Of a DNA stretch of 64,000 nt, positions 1 through 12,286 are shown piece after piece. The stretch comes from Cruorifilaria tuberocauda. Taxonomy: Eukaryota > Nematoda > Chromadorea > Rhabditida > Onchocercidae. Under the pieces are notes generated by a model that saw only the letters and a list, made by a program, of their open reading frames with translations, did not search any database and was not told the DNA's origin. The DNA is taken from contig JABVXU010000073.1 of assembly GCA_013365365.1 (NCBI GenBank), positions 115,661-179,660 on the forward strand, given 5' to 3'. The position numbers and the translations under genes were made by a program. Within the stretch, counting starts at the first letter, position 1, and each line of letters opens with the position of its first letter.

Positions 1-505
1 CATACACAGAAAAAAATCCTATTGTGAATAAATAATCAACGAATGAAAATACAAATCTATGAGAATCGGCAAATTCAGGAGACTAACATTTACTGTTTTG
101 TTTTATTCACACGTGAACTGATGCATCATATAAAGGATAAAAAGAAAAAACAGTGAAATAAAGATGCATTTTCAGGAATGATGATATTGTGCATGGAAAT
201 GCGTAAGAGAACTTTAAAGGTCTTCTTAAAAAAAGCATACCAAAACCCATAAATTTCCATGTTACTACAGGAAATTTAATGACACCTCGATTTCTTTCCA
301 CGTTTTCATAAACCAGTTTCACCAGAAATGGGGGAATATATTAGATGATCAGCGGTCAACCTAAATCTGATCAAGGTTTGATAAACTGCTTATTTAATTT
401 CACGAATAAGGCACGAATCATACAAGCACTGCTCTATCAATGGCAAAAAGTCTTTGGTTATATAGTTTTATAAATAGCAAAGAATTTAAAACTGCAAGGT
501 AAACA
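1..505 (-). other. 3' flank and probable 3'UTR of the hunchback-like gene
   Basis: This stretch lies directly downstream of the stop codon of the minus-strand zinc-finger gene and has no coding frame that I trust. It should be the start of the 3'UTR. A minus-strand AATAAA (plus-strand TTTATT) at 102-107 is a possible poly(A) signal about 400 bases after the stop. I read the stretch for let-7-family seed matches (CTACCTC on the message) and lin-4 matches (CTCAGGG) and found none. The real 3'UTR may continue beyond the window edge. Confidence 0.5.
102..107 (-). terminator. Possible poly(A) signal of the hunchback-like gene
   Basis: AATAAA on the minus strand, about 400 bases 3' of the stop codon at 506. 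It is the only exact hexamer I saw between the stop and the window edge. A single hexamer in AT-rich DNA is weak evidence. Confidence 0.35.
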
Positions 506-3500
506 TTAGCAGCTATGATCGGAACTGATAACATGAGTTGTGAACATATACTTATCGCCACAACCATGACCGCATAAATTACATTTCCATGGATCAGAAT
601 CGGAATGTAATCCTTTATGCAAAAGATACAATGTCTGATCCATAAAAATCATCCCACAATGCATGCATTCCTGGAAATGATTGAAATTTATAAAAATGAA
701 ATGCAAAATACCCAACTTTTCTATTTACTAAGACATATTAGGATAATACTGAAAACAATACATTTTTAAAAATTGAACCTGTTGCTCTTTATCGCCTCCT
801 TCACCATCGGTAGCACTACTACTTCCACTGTCAACCGAAGGAGAATGAGACTGATCTTCCGTATTCTCACTGCCAGCATTACTAGTTCGTGTCCATAATT
901 GTTGCAGAGCTGTTTCCGGTTTTATATCCTGGAATATCATTGATGTCTAGAAACTCATAAAAATAAATAAAACAGTTACCATTATTATAATTTATTTCTA
1001 ATGCTTAGAAAAAAGTATTTTACCGTAATAAGTGTTGGAGTGCTCACATTTGATAGGGACAATAACCACTCTTCGTTTGTTATACCATATCCGGTCTAAA
1101 ATACGATGCAATGAACAGAAACTTTTAGTGCAAAGCAGCCTAATGGCATGAAAGTCAGACAGAAACTGGATCTTATAAAAGCCCTCACGGGTCCTTTTAG
1201 AAATACCTGTTCATAATCCATACATCGAGACATATCTTCATTAATAGACGGTTTCATGGATTCCTGTTTAATAAATTTCAATTGTTCCTGAATTGCGGCA
1301 ACAATAGTTTGCGCATTTGTCCGCCGTTGTTTCTTAGACAGTGGTGACGTAAACGCATACATATCCTTTGCACCGTTTTCAGATTTAGATTTCACTGGCG
1401 ATGTTACAATAATATTCGATGTCTGGAATGTAAATGATTGTTTGTGAATGAACTGATCAATACAATGATAAATGATTTTCTCGCTGCCAATTCCTCACTC
1501 GAAAAAATAGAAGATATTTTAAATCATGAAATTTTATGTATATTGGTTCTTTATGCTGCCCACCACCAACATAGAATTCAAAAAATTGATTTGCTTATCA
1601 GTTTTCTCTAATGAAATCCAGAAATTTCTTATTCTAAAATAAGCTATTAGTAAGCATTTAATTCGACTTATTGTTCGAATAGGATCATAAAAATTATTGG
1701 AAAGTTCTAGCACTTTTGATTTAGCAAAAAAAAATATCTTTACACATTATATTAAATCTTTCTTTCTTTTCTAAAAATCAGCTAAAATTTAGACTTTTTT
1801 GAATAAAAATCAAAAGACTAAGAAGACTATTTTCCTTATTTTAGAAGATATTTGAGATGCTGATTTTTTTTTACTTTTAAAGTTTTAGACTTACATCACC
1901 CTCATCGTGTTTTGTTTGATAGTGTAACAGAAGCCGCCGAGAGTTTGCAAAGAGCAGTGAGCACCGTTTACATGATGCAGGAGTTGATGGTGCGATAGCA
2001 TGCGCTTCATCTAGATGTGTTCGTAAGCTTGCATGTTGACTGAATTGCTTATCACAGAGGGCAACTGGACAATCAAAATCTGCTCCTGTCTTTATATGGG
2101 TCATAGAATGTTCTTGCATCTAAATTATACAATGAAAATTTGAAAGATATATAAGTTCTCAAGCAAAATAATGAAAGTTTGAAGAAAAAGATTTTTGTGT
2201 AACTAAAAAAACCATTTGACACTTTTTGATTTGAAAATTTATTGCAATCATATAATGTGCCATTTATGGCACTTTTTTTGCTTAAGAACTACATGTTAAT
2301 ACATGTCACCTTTAAGCTTCAACAGTATTTTTGCTAATTCAACATGCAGACCTGATCTTTCCGAAAAAATTTTTTTAGGCAGTATCGACACTGATACGGT
2401 TTGACGCCTGTATGTCGCATTCGATGACGATGCATATTGGCTTTTTGGCTGAATTGCATGTGGCAAATATCGCACTGATACATTTGTCCCTGATGGCGTT
2501 CATGTGCATCCTATAAAATATTAGAATTATGAACGACCAAAAATACTAAGGACTCTTGTAGGTCTAATTGATTCTTTTGTCACTAGAATTCTAACCAGTA
2601 TGCGAAAATTTCTGCACTAACTGCAAGAAAAAAATGGGTTCACAATTAATTTTCAATAGTCTTGGGACTCAAGAATTTTTTAGACAAGAAATATATCAAA
2701 AATTATAAGGCAAACAAAAGATATGGAGACTTTGAAATTAAAACTAAAGAAACTCGTTTATATAACCGTAGAAAAACATGGCAATGACAACAGTGTGCCA
2801 GGAGGCTAGTATAAGGAACTTGTCGAGAGAAGCTCAGATCCACAAGGAAAAAACTTTTCAAAGACCACAAAAAAAATATCCTTAGCTGAAAATAAAATAA
2901 TGAAGGCTAACCAAATGACTCTTCATATGCTGCGACATACAGGTTTCAAAATTGCAGTGTGGACAAACGTGCATAGTTTTGCTACTGCTGCTATTGGTGG
3001 TTGTGGTTGTTGCTTTGGAAGTGCTATTATTACCGGAGACTGGCGGTGAAGAGGCGGTCGCCGGGGAAAACTGCTCGGGGGATGACAGGTTCGGTGTTGA
3101 TGACGACTCGTCCAAATCCTCGTTCCATTCCTGAAAATCGTATCATCTTCCATCCCACGATATATGCACCAACCCAACTGGTTGTTTAATCCTCGTGACT
3201 GCCACAGAACTACACTAAATCGAGATCTAACAAAGGGCTCAAATGCAAAGCGCTCCCCCTCCATCTATTTCCCCAATCCACTCTTCACCCTGATCCGAAA
3301 TACTCATTCCTACCCTTCCTCCAAATATCAACAAATATGTCGTATCCCTTTACTCTTAAAACCAAAAATTCCACAGACTATCCTCATTCCTCAGTTTAGA
3401 GCATATTTTAATCCCAAATAAGTTTAGAACGAAATTTTCGCATAAACCAAGTGAATACATCCGCATGAATTTTGCCAAATATATCATTCCAGAGAAGCAC

Positions 3501-4158
3501 AGGTGTATAGATATTACTTCTCAATGGTAACTCATCAGTCAAAAGAAATTGAAAAAGTCTATAAAATGATTAGTTTCTCTTTCACGGTAGTTTTATATTA
3601 GTATTGCCTATGTCTTCAAGTTTTGTATCAAAATTCACTCCTGAGTATATAAAGAGAATGAAAGGCAAAGAGGGTTGAAAATAAATAATTCATCAAGTTA
3701 GAAACGCGTTCTACATAACATACCTAATAATTCACGAGTTTTCATAATACAGTTATTAGGCAGCGGATAAGGTATGCATGTTTAATCCTGAACATTTTAC
3801 GAAATATGTTTTTCTTAGTAAGATGTTAACACGTTTAAGAATCCGAATTTAAAATTCCTTCCATTTCATTTCACTCTTTTGTATCCCTTTCCAACACAAT
3901 TGCATAGCAAACACGAAACTGTCTCTTGATGACTAAAGAAAAGCATCTCGAGAAGTGATAGAATAATCATCACACATTCTTAGCAAAGAAAAGAAAAAAA
4001 CCAATGGATTATAACAAAAGAGAAACCTGCCGACTACTAGTATCTGTGGTGGTAAGATGTCGCTCATTTTCATGCTGTTCAATGTGCTCCTTGAAATCAG
4101 TAAAATTATTTGTCATAAAGCCGCATTGAGTGCACGCGTTCATGTCCTCCATCGTCAT
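506..4158 (-). CDS. hbl-1: Hunchback-like C2H2 zinc-finger transcription factor (HBL-1 type)
   Basis: Nuclear DNA-binding regulator; in C. elegans HBL-1 sets early larval temporal identity and is repressed by let-7-family microRNAs (family knowledge). Coding exons, in order of translation: 4158-4027, 3130-2912, 2510-2352, 2119-1895, 1422-1207, 928-779, 670-506. All junctions are phase 0 with GT/AG ends, giving 421 residues. Eight C2H2 fingers are visible: C9/C12/H25/H29; C100/C103/H116/H120, which spans a splice junction; C130/C133/H146/H150; C158/C161/H174/H178; C187/C192/H205/H210; C220/C223/H236/H241; and a C-terminal pair C369/C372/H385/H389 and C397/C400/H413/H419. The C-terminal pair, with HxxxxxH spacing in the last finger and a stop just after it, is the hunchback/Ikaros signature. 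A Ser/Thr-rich linker lies at about residues 51-95. The first ATG sits directly after a TTTGTAG acceptor, so it may be the start after trans-splicing, or an internal codon with more exons upstream. C. elegans HBL-1 is much longer, as I recall about 980 residues. Family call is firm; the N-terminus is not. Confidence 0.93.
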
Positions 4159-4160
4159 CT
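4159..4160 (-). promoter_or_regulatory. Splice acceptor abutting the first ATG of the hunchback-like gene
   Basis: On the minus strand an AG, in the context TTTGTAG, directly precedes the first usable ATG at 4158. In nematodes such sites are often spliced-leader acceptors. It could equally be an ordinary cis acceptor joined to an upstream exon. The sequence alone does not decide. Confidence 0.4.
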
Positions 4161-6860
4161 ACAAATCAAATCATTTATTTTCTTATGGAAGCTCACTTAA
4201 TCACTGACAGTTCGAACAACAAATAAAACAGCCGAAACCATTTGACATCTGGCATTAAAAACTTCGTTTTTCAATATCCATCCGTGTGTTGTCTATCTTT
4301 CTCATTGCTGTCTTTAGTAAGCATTTCATGTGGTATTTATTTCCTACTTATTTCATTGAAATTGGGTCACATTTCTTACTATAGCAACAACTTATTTATA
4401 ACTATTTTCGCATCAAATCATTCAGGAATTCCCATCAGGAGATGGAACAGTCTTGATAATCTTGATAACCTTAAGGTCATCGGTACTCTCCTTCATTACG
4501 GCAACGTCGTATAATTCAACGACAACAAAGGAAATATGAAATTTGTTTTCAATCACGAGATGGACTGTTATGAGCCAATCAGTCGAACATAGATATAATC
4601 ACGCATCAAGCTGAGTGTGAACAGGAGATGGACGAGAATGAAAAATTTGGGAAGCTTTGTTAATTAATATGGACCCGTGAGATATACGTCCATCATTATC
4701 CTTATTTATACATCCATTCCAACAACAATTATATCTCACTTTAAAAGTAAATAATAATTAATTACACCATCTTATCAGCGTTCTGCTCAGAAAGTAAGGC
4801 TCACGCTTGGATTTCAATTGCTCTCTGGAATGAATCAACGAGCAGCGAATAAACTGGTCTTGCACCATTAATACAACATTTGCCAAATGCGCATCTCGTC
4901 AAATATCAACTTACACAAATGGGCAAAAGATGAAAAGTACACTAATATTGGGAAATAATTCATTTAAAATACAGCCACAAAGCAAAGCAAATACTAATCA
5001 AATAAGCAAAAAAAAAACTGCTCCACTTGTTTCATTGCAATTGCAATTTATTTAACTTCTTTATAATCTTTATAGACAATACTAAAAGCATTCTTATATG
5101 ATAAATAAAGTTGGTAATAGGATTCGAATTAGTTACAAAGATGTATCTACTTCTGCACAACATTCAGTAAATCCAAATATGAAATTTTGCTTTAAAACAG
5201 AATAAGCAGTGCTGAGTGTAAACAGCAATGAAGATAAAACTGTCAACAATTCAAATAACCAATGAGATTATTAATTGGGTAAATGATATTCTGAAGGGAA
5301 TCTGCCATATAAATAACTTTCATGAAACTATATCGCATATCCATCCGTAAACGAAAAAAAGTCCATCACCTTCTCAATGAATACTGCCCAAACATGTGAC
5401 TAATTAGAGTATAAGCGACTTGAATAGAATAATTCCATCAACAAAAAATATAAAGATAAAAAATTATAAAGATATGAGCCTGCCGAATTTACATAATAAT
5501 ATCATTTCGAGTTAAAAAAATACACAACGTTAAATTGAAAAAATATGAACTTTAAATGGAACCTAAATTTTAAGAAATAAACTGCTGGAAATATTGATGG
5601 ATTTAAAGATAAAAGTTCCCCGGAATGATTCCGAAAAGCGAAACTTCTTGGACTACCCGACTATTATCACTTCTCGTATGTATTTCCGGATTAGCGTTTT
5701 TACTAATTTATTTGCTATTCGTACTTAATCAAATTAGCAAATTTCTCATCATAAACATAACTAAAAACTGATTTCATATAATGGCATCCTGGATGCCGTT
5801 CCTTTTAGTTCTCAATTGGGACCATCCCGAAAAGAGATTGCATGCTTGAAATACTTAATTAAATTCATCACTGCTTTATTTGGGAACTTAATCCACTGCT
5901 TCTGAAATCAGAAGAAACTGGTCTTCTATTTCTAAAAGCGGTAAATAAAGCTATGAAATTAGAGATAGAAAAAGCATGTAGATGTGGATTAAAAATTTCT
6001 TTTAATTCTATCGGATTTTAATTAAACTAAATGTAATCTCCAATAAAAGTGTAATGATATAACATTAATAATACCTCTGTTATCATTTGAGGTAGTTACA
6101 TATGCAATAGAGTACCAGGTGCCTTAAAATTCAAGTACGTAACAAATTTTGATGCGGGAAGATGGTAAAGACTGAAACAGGATTAGAAAAGAAATGGAGC
6201 TGCTAATGAATGTTGAAAAACTATTCAGAAGGCCAATCGAGAAATATGACCTTGATTCGCGAATTTGTGGCTGCAAGTCCTTGCTTGGTGCAGTGCTCTC
6301 TCCATCCCTTCTTCTCTGAACAGGTATGTTGTGTTGACCATCTTATTTGCATTTCTCTTGGTCCGCTTGCTATCATCCCAAACTCTTATTCCTATTCTAA
6401 TCGAAAAGAGAAATCCTGCTCAATATAGAGATAGATGAAAAAGAAGGAAGTGATTTTCCGATTCAAATGAACAACAAAATAAAGCTAACGGTTTGTCTGA
6501 ACTGGATGAGTCGACTGTCCGATAAAATTACGCCGTGGGGTAGCGGAGTTATAGTGGACAATGTGGTGGACAGTGGACAAGTGAGCAAGCAGACAACCGA
6601 ACTTCACATCTCCTTACCCTCTCTCCCAGTCTAAAACTTCCTTGCCATTCACCTCGACTGCAACAACACTATCTTCCGAATTGAACAATTAGTTCCTCAC
6701 GACTCAAATAACGTCACCCAACAAGCAAACAATCCGCAGCAATCATCTTAAAAACTGTTATCTTCACTTCCTACTATGAAGATTACCAGGCTTTACTTTT
6801 TTCCTTAGGAAGTTCAAACTCGAAAATGTATAAAACACAATCGAACACAGTTTCACACTG

Positions 6861-6880
6861 TATATATATATATATATATA
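6861..6880. repeat. (TA)10 microsatellite
   Basis: Ten uninterrupted TA dinucleotides in the gene-free upstream region. Likely length-polymorphic. Confidence 0.95.
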
Positions 6881-9800
6881 TTGTAATACAAATTTTATGA
6901 TGACAGTGAATTATGTGAAATGCAAATGAAAGTAAGAGTCCGTGGATTACATCGAAAACAGATCCCAAGAGAAACGGAACAGAAAAGCTTTGATAAAGAA
7001 GCCGGTCTATTATTCATCAGTTTGTGCCAATATAGAAGGAACGCTGCTCATTGCAATACAAAAAAATTTTGTCAAAATATAGAGACCAAATGTCATGGAA
7101 GAAGCATCTCGGCTAACAGATTTTTGGTGAACTTTTATAAGTCGACAGGTTATCGAAGTTTCAAATAATTTCTTTAAACCGAAGATATTCGAAATGCGAT
7201 AGTAAAAAAAGAAAAAACAAACTGTATGCAACAGTTTGATAGAGAAGTGTTTTTGTTGGCAAAATATAAGGGACTAAATCTTGTCTACTGAGCTTGATGA
7301 GCAGAATATTGGAAGAACAGAACACGATGAGATGTCCGATTAATTTATCAAGAAATTCTAAAGTCCAAAATGAGTAGGATCCCGACTACGGATTTCAGTA
7401 AAATTTTGAATCCCGACCATAAAGAAGTGTCAAAATAGAGAATTAAAATTCCAATGGATGTAGTATTTTTATGGAAAGGCGAAGAGGAATAGAAGGAAGT
7501 GATAAATGGAGAAGTGTCTTTAAATGTAGAAAACAGCGATAATATTCATGAACAAAACTAAGTGAATTCAGACAAATAAATAAATATGGATATATAGGAA
7601 TAAATAAAATAAATATCTGTGCGCTACTTCACTCTCCCTTTTCCTACTTATTTCTAAGGATATACAATAGAGAGATATCTGTAGGCATCTACATATACAT
7701 AATGTAGATAAAACAAAATAAAATGGAGAGGTGAGTAGAGCTGAATGATATTGGAAGAGGGAGAAGATTTGAAAGCAGGTCTGAATGGTTGCAAACACCG
7801 TAATCCGGATGTATATGTATGTTTGGTGATGTATTCGACGTCGATCTCTGTTCACAGATAACAAGCTAAACGCACGGCGGGCTCAACACCCCGGTATCCT
7901 TCCTGGGCAGATTATGTGCCCGCCCGTGTTTTCATGCCCGTCCCCTCCACATACACAACACTTCGGTCCGTCGTGGAACCCTCCCTTTAGCAACTCGTCT
8001 GCTTGTTTACTTCAACCAGTTACGCCATTTGGGAAGCAAAGTGGAGGAAATCATTAGTCGTAATCCACACCTTTATCACTATTCAACTTCCCATACTCAC
8101 CGCTTTTACTGCCATGCTACTTACCGCTTATCCATTATCTTCTTCATATTTGCATCAGATAATTTGTGCATAATTATCTAATCTGTTTGACAAAGTCAAA
8201 AGTTTCATCTCAGTGGAAGACAACCACATACATACGGAGTTGTATATTCGACTGACGGGACACATCCTATATCTCTAATGAAGTTTCAAGCTTTTCTTCA
8301 CTTACAATAAACCAATTTTAGAGTCAGAATTTCTACAAAATAAAGTGATTATAGGAAATGATAACTAAGATGACTAGCAATCTAAACGTACAGATAATAC
8401 TATCAGGATAAGGCAAGCTGAAAAGAAGTAATTTAAAAATAAATGGGACAGAAATAGAAACGAAGAGCGAAGGTGCTACAGACATCTAAGAATTGCTATG
8501 GAATATTTATACAGAAGTTTATCCGTTCTATAGAAATAAAGAAAAACTTTGTTGATGATTGAATTGAATCACAGTAATACTAAATACACTAAATATCTCC
8601 CAGACATTTGTACAAAACAGCCTAGGCCATTGGAAGAAGTTAGAACTGAAATGATAATTACTGATATTGCGAAAGACTTGTAATCGTAATGCTGAATGAG
8701 GAAGGAAAAAAGATAAATAATTTTCGATAGAAACTTACAGACGAAAATAGGAATACCAATAGCGTTACCATGAATTAAAAGGTATCTGGAGATACGAAAC
8801 TTATCAAGATTACGTAAATATATTTATGAAGAAATCGAAAAGTTATTTAAATCGGAACCGGATTTTATTGAAATAATGTGCCTTTAAAGAAGAGGAGAAT
8901 TTTGAGGATAATTTAAATTTTCCAGAGAAGAAAATGAAATGTGTTTTTGAAAAATGCAGATAAAATTGGTCAGAGATTGATAAGAAAAAAGCAGGAAAGA
9001 GATGGGAGATGAGGAGAGAAGATAGGGAAGGGGAAGGCGAACAGGTAGGAGAGTATTATGTTTAGGTGAAAACCAACGATGATTTGAACGGATGGATGAA
9101 GTGCGCAACCAAGAGTGGAAGGCGCCCATCCTTGAACGTCCACAAAGTGACCTTGGCGCTCCTCTCAATCAACGTTATCCAAAACGATCCGGGATTCGAC
9201 ATCGTGGGAGGATGGGACAATGGAGATGCGGTGGATCGGATCCTCCTCCACTATTTTCGATAAATAACTACAATCCCCTACACATACGTCCACGGTATTT
9301 TCCCAAAACAGCAGCTAGCTTATGCATTTCTTTCAACACTTCTTCCCTCCTTCACATCCTGAATTACTTTCTCTCCTTCCCCTTCTCCTCCCCCACCTCA
9401 TCAATAAGCAGTACTCGTATATCTTTCGCATCCTTCCTATCACTAACAGTTTCAATGATCACATAAACAAGTATACATTTCACAACATTCCCGAGTAATT
9501 GTTTCCACCCATTAGGAAAGGAAAAGTAGGAGGTGTTTCATGCAGAAGTGCACAATCGGGGAGTATACCGAGATCCTAACTAGCAATAAGTACAGAGAAG
9601 GGAGGAACCTGTATGTGACACTTCCCATCATCATTACCTGAACATCGTAATAAACTCCCTGCCTTTCTTCCTACAATCTCTCCTGATGTGATGATAAGCC
9701 TTGCAATTATTAATATTCATAGAAACAGAAAATAAATGTATTTGATAATGAAACACTAAGTATGATGGATCTAAGACCGGATCAGCGATTGGGAATGGCA

Positions 9801-12256
9801 TAAGGATCAGGATGTCGCATACAAGGAATAAAATCAGCGAAACAATGTTGAGATAAGCTACCACTATATGGGAAAATGTGTGAGGTTTCCAGTTGATGGG
9901 AGGAACGCAACTCACACAGATACATATAGGCGCAGAGCCGATAACGGTACACACTTAGACAGCTTTCAACGCCGATGTTTGGGAAAGTGGTGATGATCTG
10001 TTCCAGCGATCCGGAAAGCCATTATCGGGCTTTCCTCTCTCTTCTTCCTCACAGCAGTGATAAACAAAAGAACCAAATTCAATTCTTCCTTCGATTGCTT
10101 TGAACTCCAGTTTACAGTTATGTAAAAGCTTAGCCTACGTAACTTATGTTAAGACTTCCCATCCTTTGATATACTGTATTGTTTCATCATGAATATCATT
10201 ATCTCGATGTTATTTGCATTACCATTATAATTTTCTCCGTGATAACACTGTGACCCGTATTATCGCTGCCGTTATCATTGCTGTCACTCTCACTATCACC
10301 ATCACTATTTCGTGTCACTTTATCAGCTTTACAAACACCAGTTCATCATCAATATTAATCCTAAACAATGGGTCACTTTTTCTGCGACTTCACAAATTTT
10401 CATCACACAAATTCATTTTTCGGAAGATTTGCATAAACACTTTTTATATTCAGAGAATAGAAGGATGAATACGTTGGAAAGAATAAAACAAGCGAGCGGA
10501 ATTAATAATTAGTTGCAAACAAACTTGGCAATTTTCGAAGACTGGCAACGTCACTAGCAAGGAAGTAAAACTTTCATGGAATTAATATACTGAAGGAGCT
10601 TATTTTTGGATTTTTAAATCCCAAGCTCGAAATCGCTTCCTTTTGAGAAAAGATTTCGAAGTCTAATGAAATTTCAGGTAATATCGTAGGTAGGGGAAGG
10701 GTGGGTAGATGTGGAGAATGAATTAACCAGTTACGACAAAACGGATGAAGGAGGAAGAGGGAGAAGGATGGTAGTGATGGCGTAAGAGTGAAGGTCGGAT
10801 GATTGTTTTGTACGAGAAAATGCGACGGGGTGAACTTGATACACCAGGGCAAACGAATCGTCTCGAACCGACCTAATTTTCCTTATCAACTTTCTGTTCT
10901 GACTACTTTCCCCGACCAAAAGGTATATGTTCTGAGCGAAGAAAATCCGGACGATCACACTGCTTCGCTTCTTCCCACCCTTCAGGCTCAAATTTTTGTG
11001 GCTCCGGTTCACCTTCCTTTCCTATCTTTTTCTCCCTATTGCTTTTCTAGAAAATTTTTCGTTTATAGGATTTAGAACAAATAGGTCAAGTTACTGGAAA
11101 GTGGTATAAATGTTGGGCAAGTTGCTGCACGATATGTATTCTATTTTCAGAAGATTAAGAAAGGTCATTGTAAAGAAGGATAAATTAACTTTTATGTGAT
11201 TTCTCGTTTTCCGGGCTGTTGAAATGAAGTCGTAATGTCATCTATCAAATGTTCGGAACTGCACCTAGTCAAAAATTTCAAGGTGTTTACGGTACAAAGA
11301 ACCCAAAACACTACTAGAGGAAACAATTCAACCAACCAGGAATTAAAGCACTCTGAGCACTTTTCCTTACACTTTCTTATGACCTTTTAACATGTGTCAT
11401 GAAATGAAGACAAGGATAAAAAGTTTCTGATAATTTGATATCACTTCATTCTCAAATATTTGTACTGAGAATTATAATACAACTTATATTTTTTATTCAG
11501 ATAGTAACCACTTCTTATCATTTTTCAAAGAACAATAAAAATTGTAGGACAGTTTTAAAGATAGTATGATGACCTGATGGTGATGAGACGATTGCCTGTT
11601 AACTTTTTTCTTGCAACAGAGATGATAAACAAGGTCAGTAGTAACATTACTAATGAGAAACTTTCCTGCAGTTCGTATAATTTCAACGGATAAATAACAG
11701 CATCAAATAAACAAAAGCAATGGAACAGTTGAGAAAAGGACTATAATAATTATTTCATATTAAATGACTGAACGAAAATCATTCTGTACGCACCATGGAA
11801 TGTCTAATTCTAGGAAAATGAAAGAGGAGGATTAGTGTTAGGAAACTGTTCAGAAATCAGAAAGGATATAATGGGTTATAGATAACGGTGATTAGAAATA
11901 TTCATGTATACAATGATACTTCGAGATCAGTGAGAAATAATGAGCACCATAACTAAGAATAAGGAACGAGTCAGAGAAGGCAATAGAGATCTGTGCTAAC
12001 TTAAAATAAATTCTCTACCGTGTTGTCTCGAGAGATACTTGGGAGTAGGAGAGCTGCCGGATCTTGGTTGCACTACGCAAGAAACGGAATTTAGTTTGGA
12101 GGACGATAGGACGATTACAAAATGTGGGTAGTTTTGATTGCTGCACAGGCGTAACACACTCGCTCTTCTATCCTTAGGTGATGTGTGTTGTGATGTTGTA
12201 GTAGACGGTGATGGTGGTTCTGGTAGGCCCCTGTTTCTTCCTCTTCCCGTTCGGTT

Positions 12257-12286
12257 GGGTCGAGTTGGGTTGGGTTTTGGGTTGGG
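12257..12286 (+). other. G-quadruplex motif
   Basis: Five GGG tracts fall within 30 bases (starts at 12257, 12267, 12272, 12279 and 12284), separated by loops of 7, 2, 4 and 2 bases. This satisfies the usual G3N1-7 rule with one spare tract. The G-rich strand is plus; on the minus strand, the sense strand of the hunchback-like gene, it reads as CCC tracts. Confidence 0.9.

Noticed and set aside
2923..3264. Several open frames on both strands around 2950-3420
   Set aside because: They overlap the zinc-finger exon 2912-3130 in other frames and contain no domain.
6088..6097. TGAGGTAGTT, the start of let-7-family microRNAs, on the plus strand
   Set aside because: The following bases do not match let-7, mir-48, mir-84 or mir-241, and there is no complementary arm within about 80 bases either side. 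On the minus strand it is a seed match, but it lies upstream of the hunchback-like gene, not in the 3'UTR.
9092..9466. 124-residue plus-strand frame
   Set aside because: Overlaps other open frames on both strands in a GC-richer island, with no domain, no start context and no splice partners.
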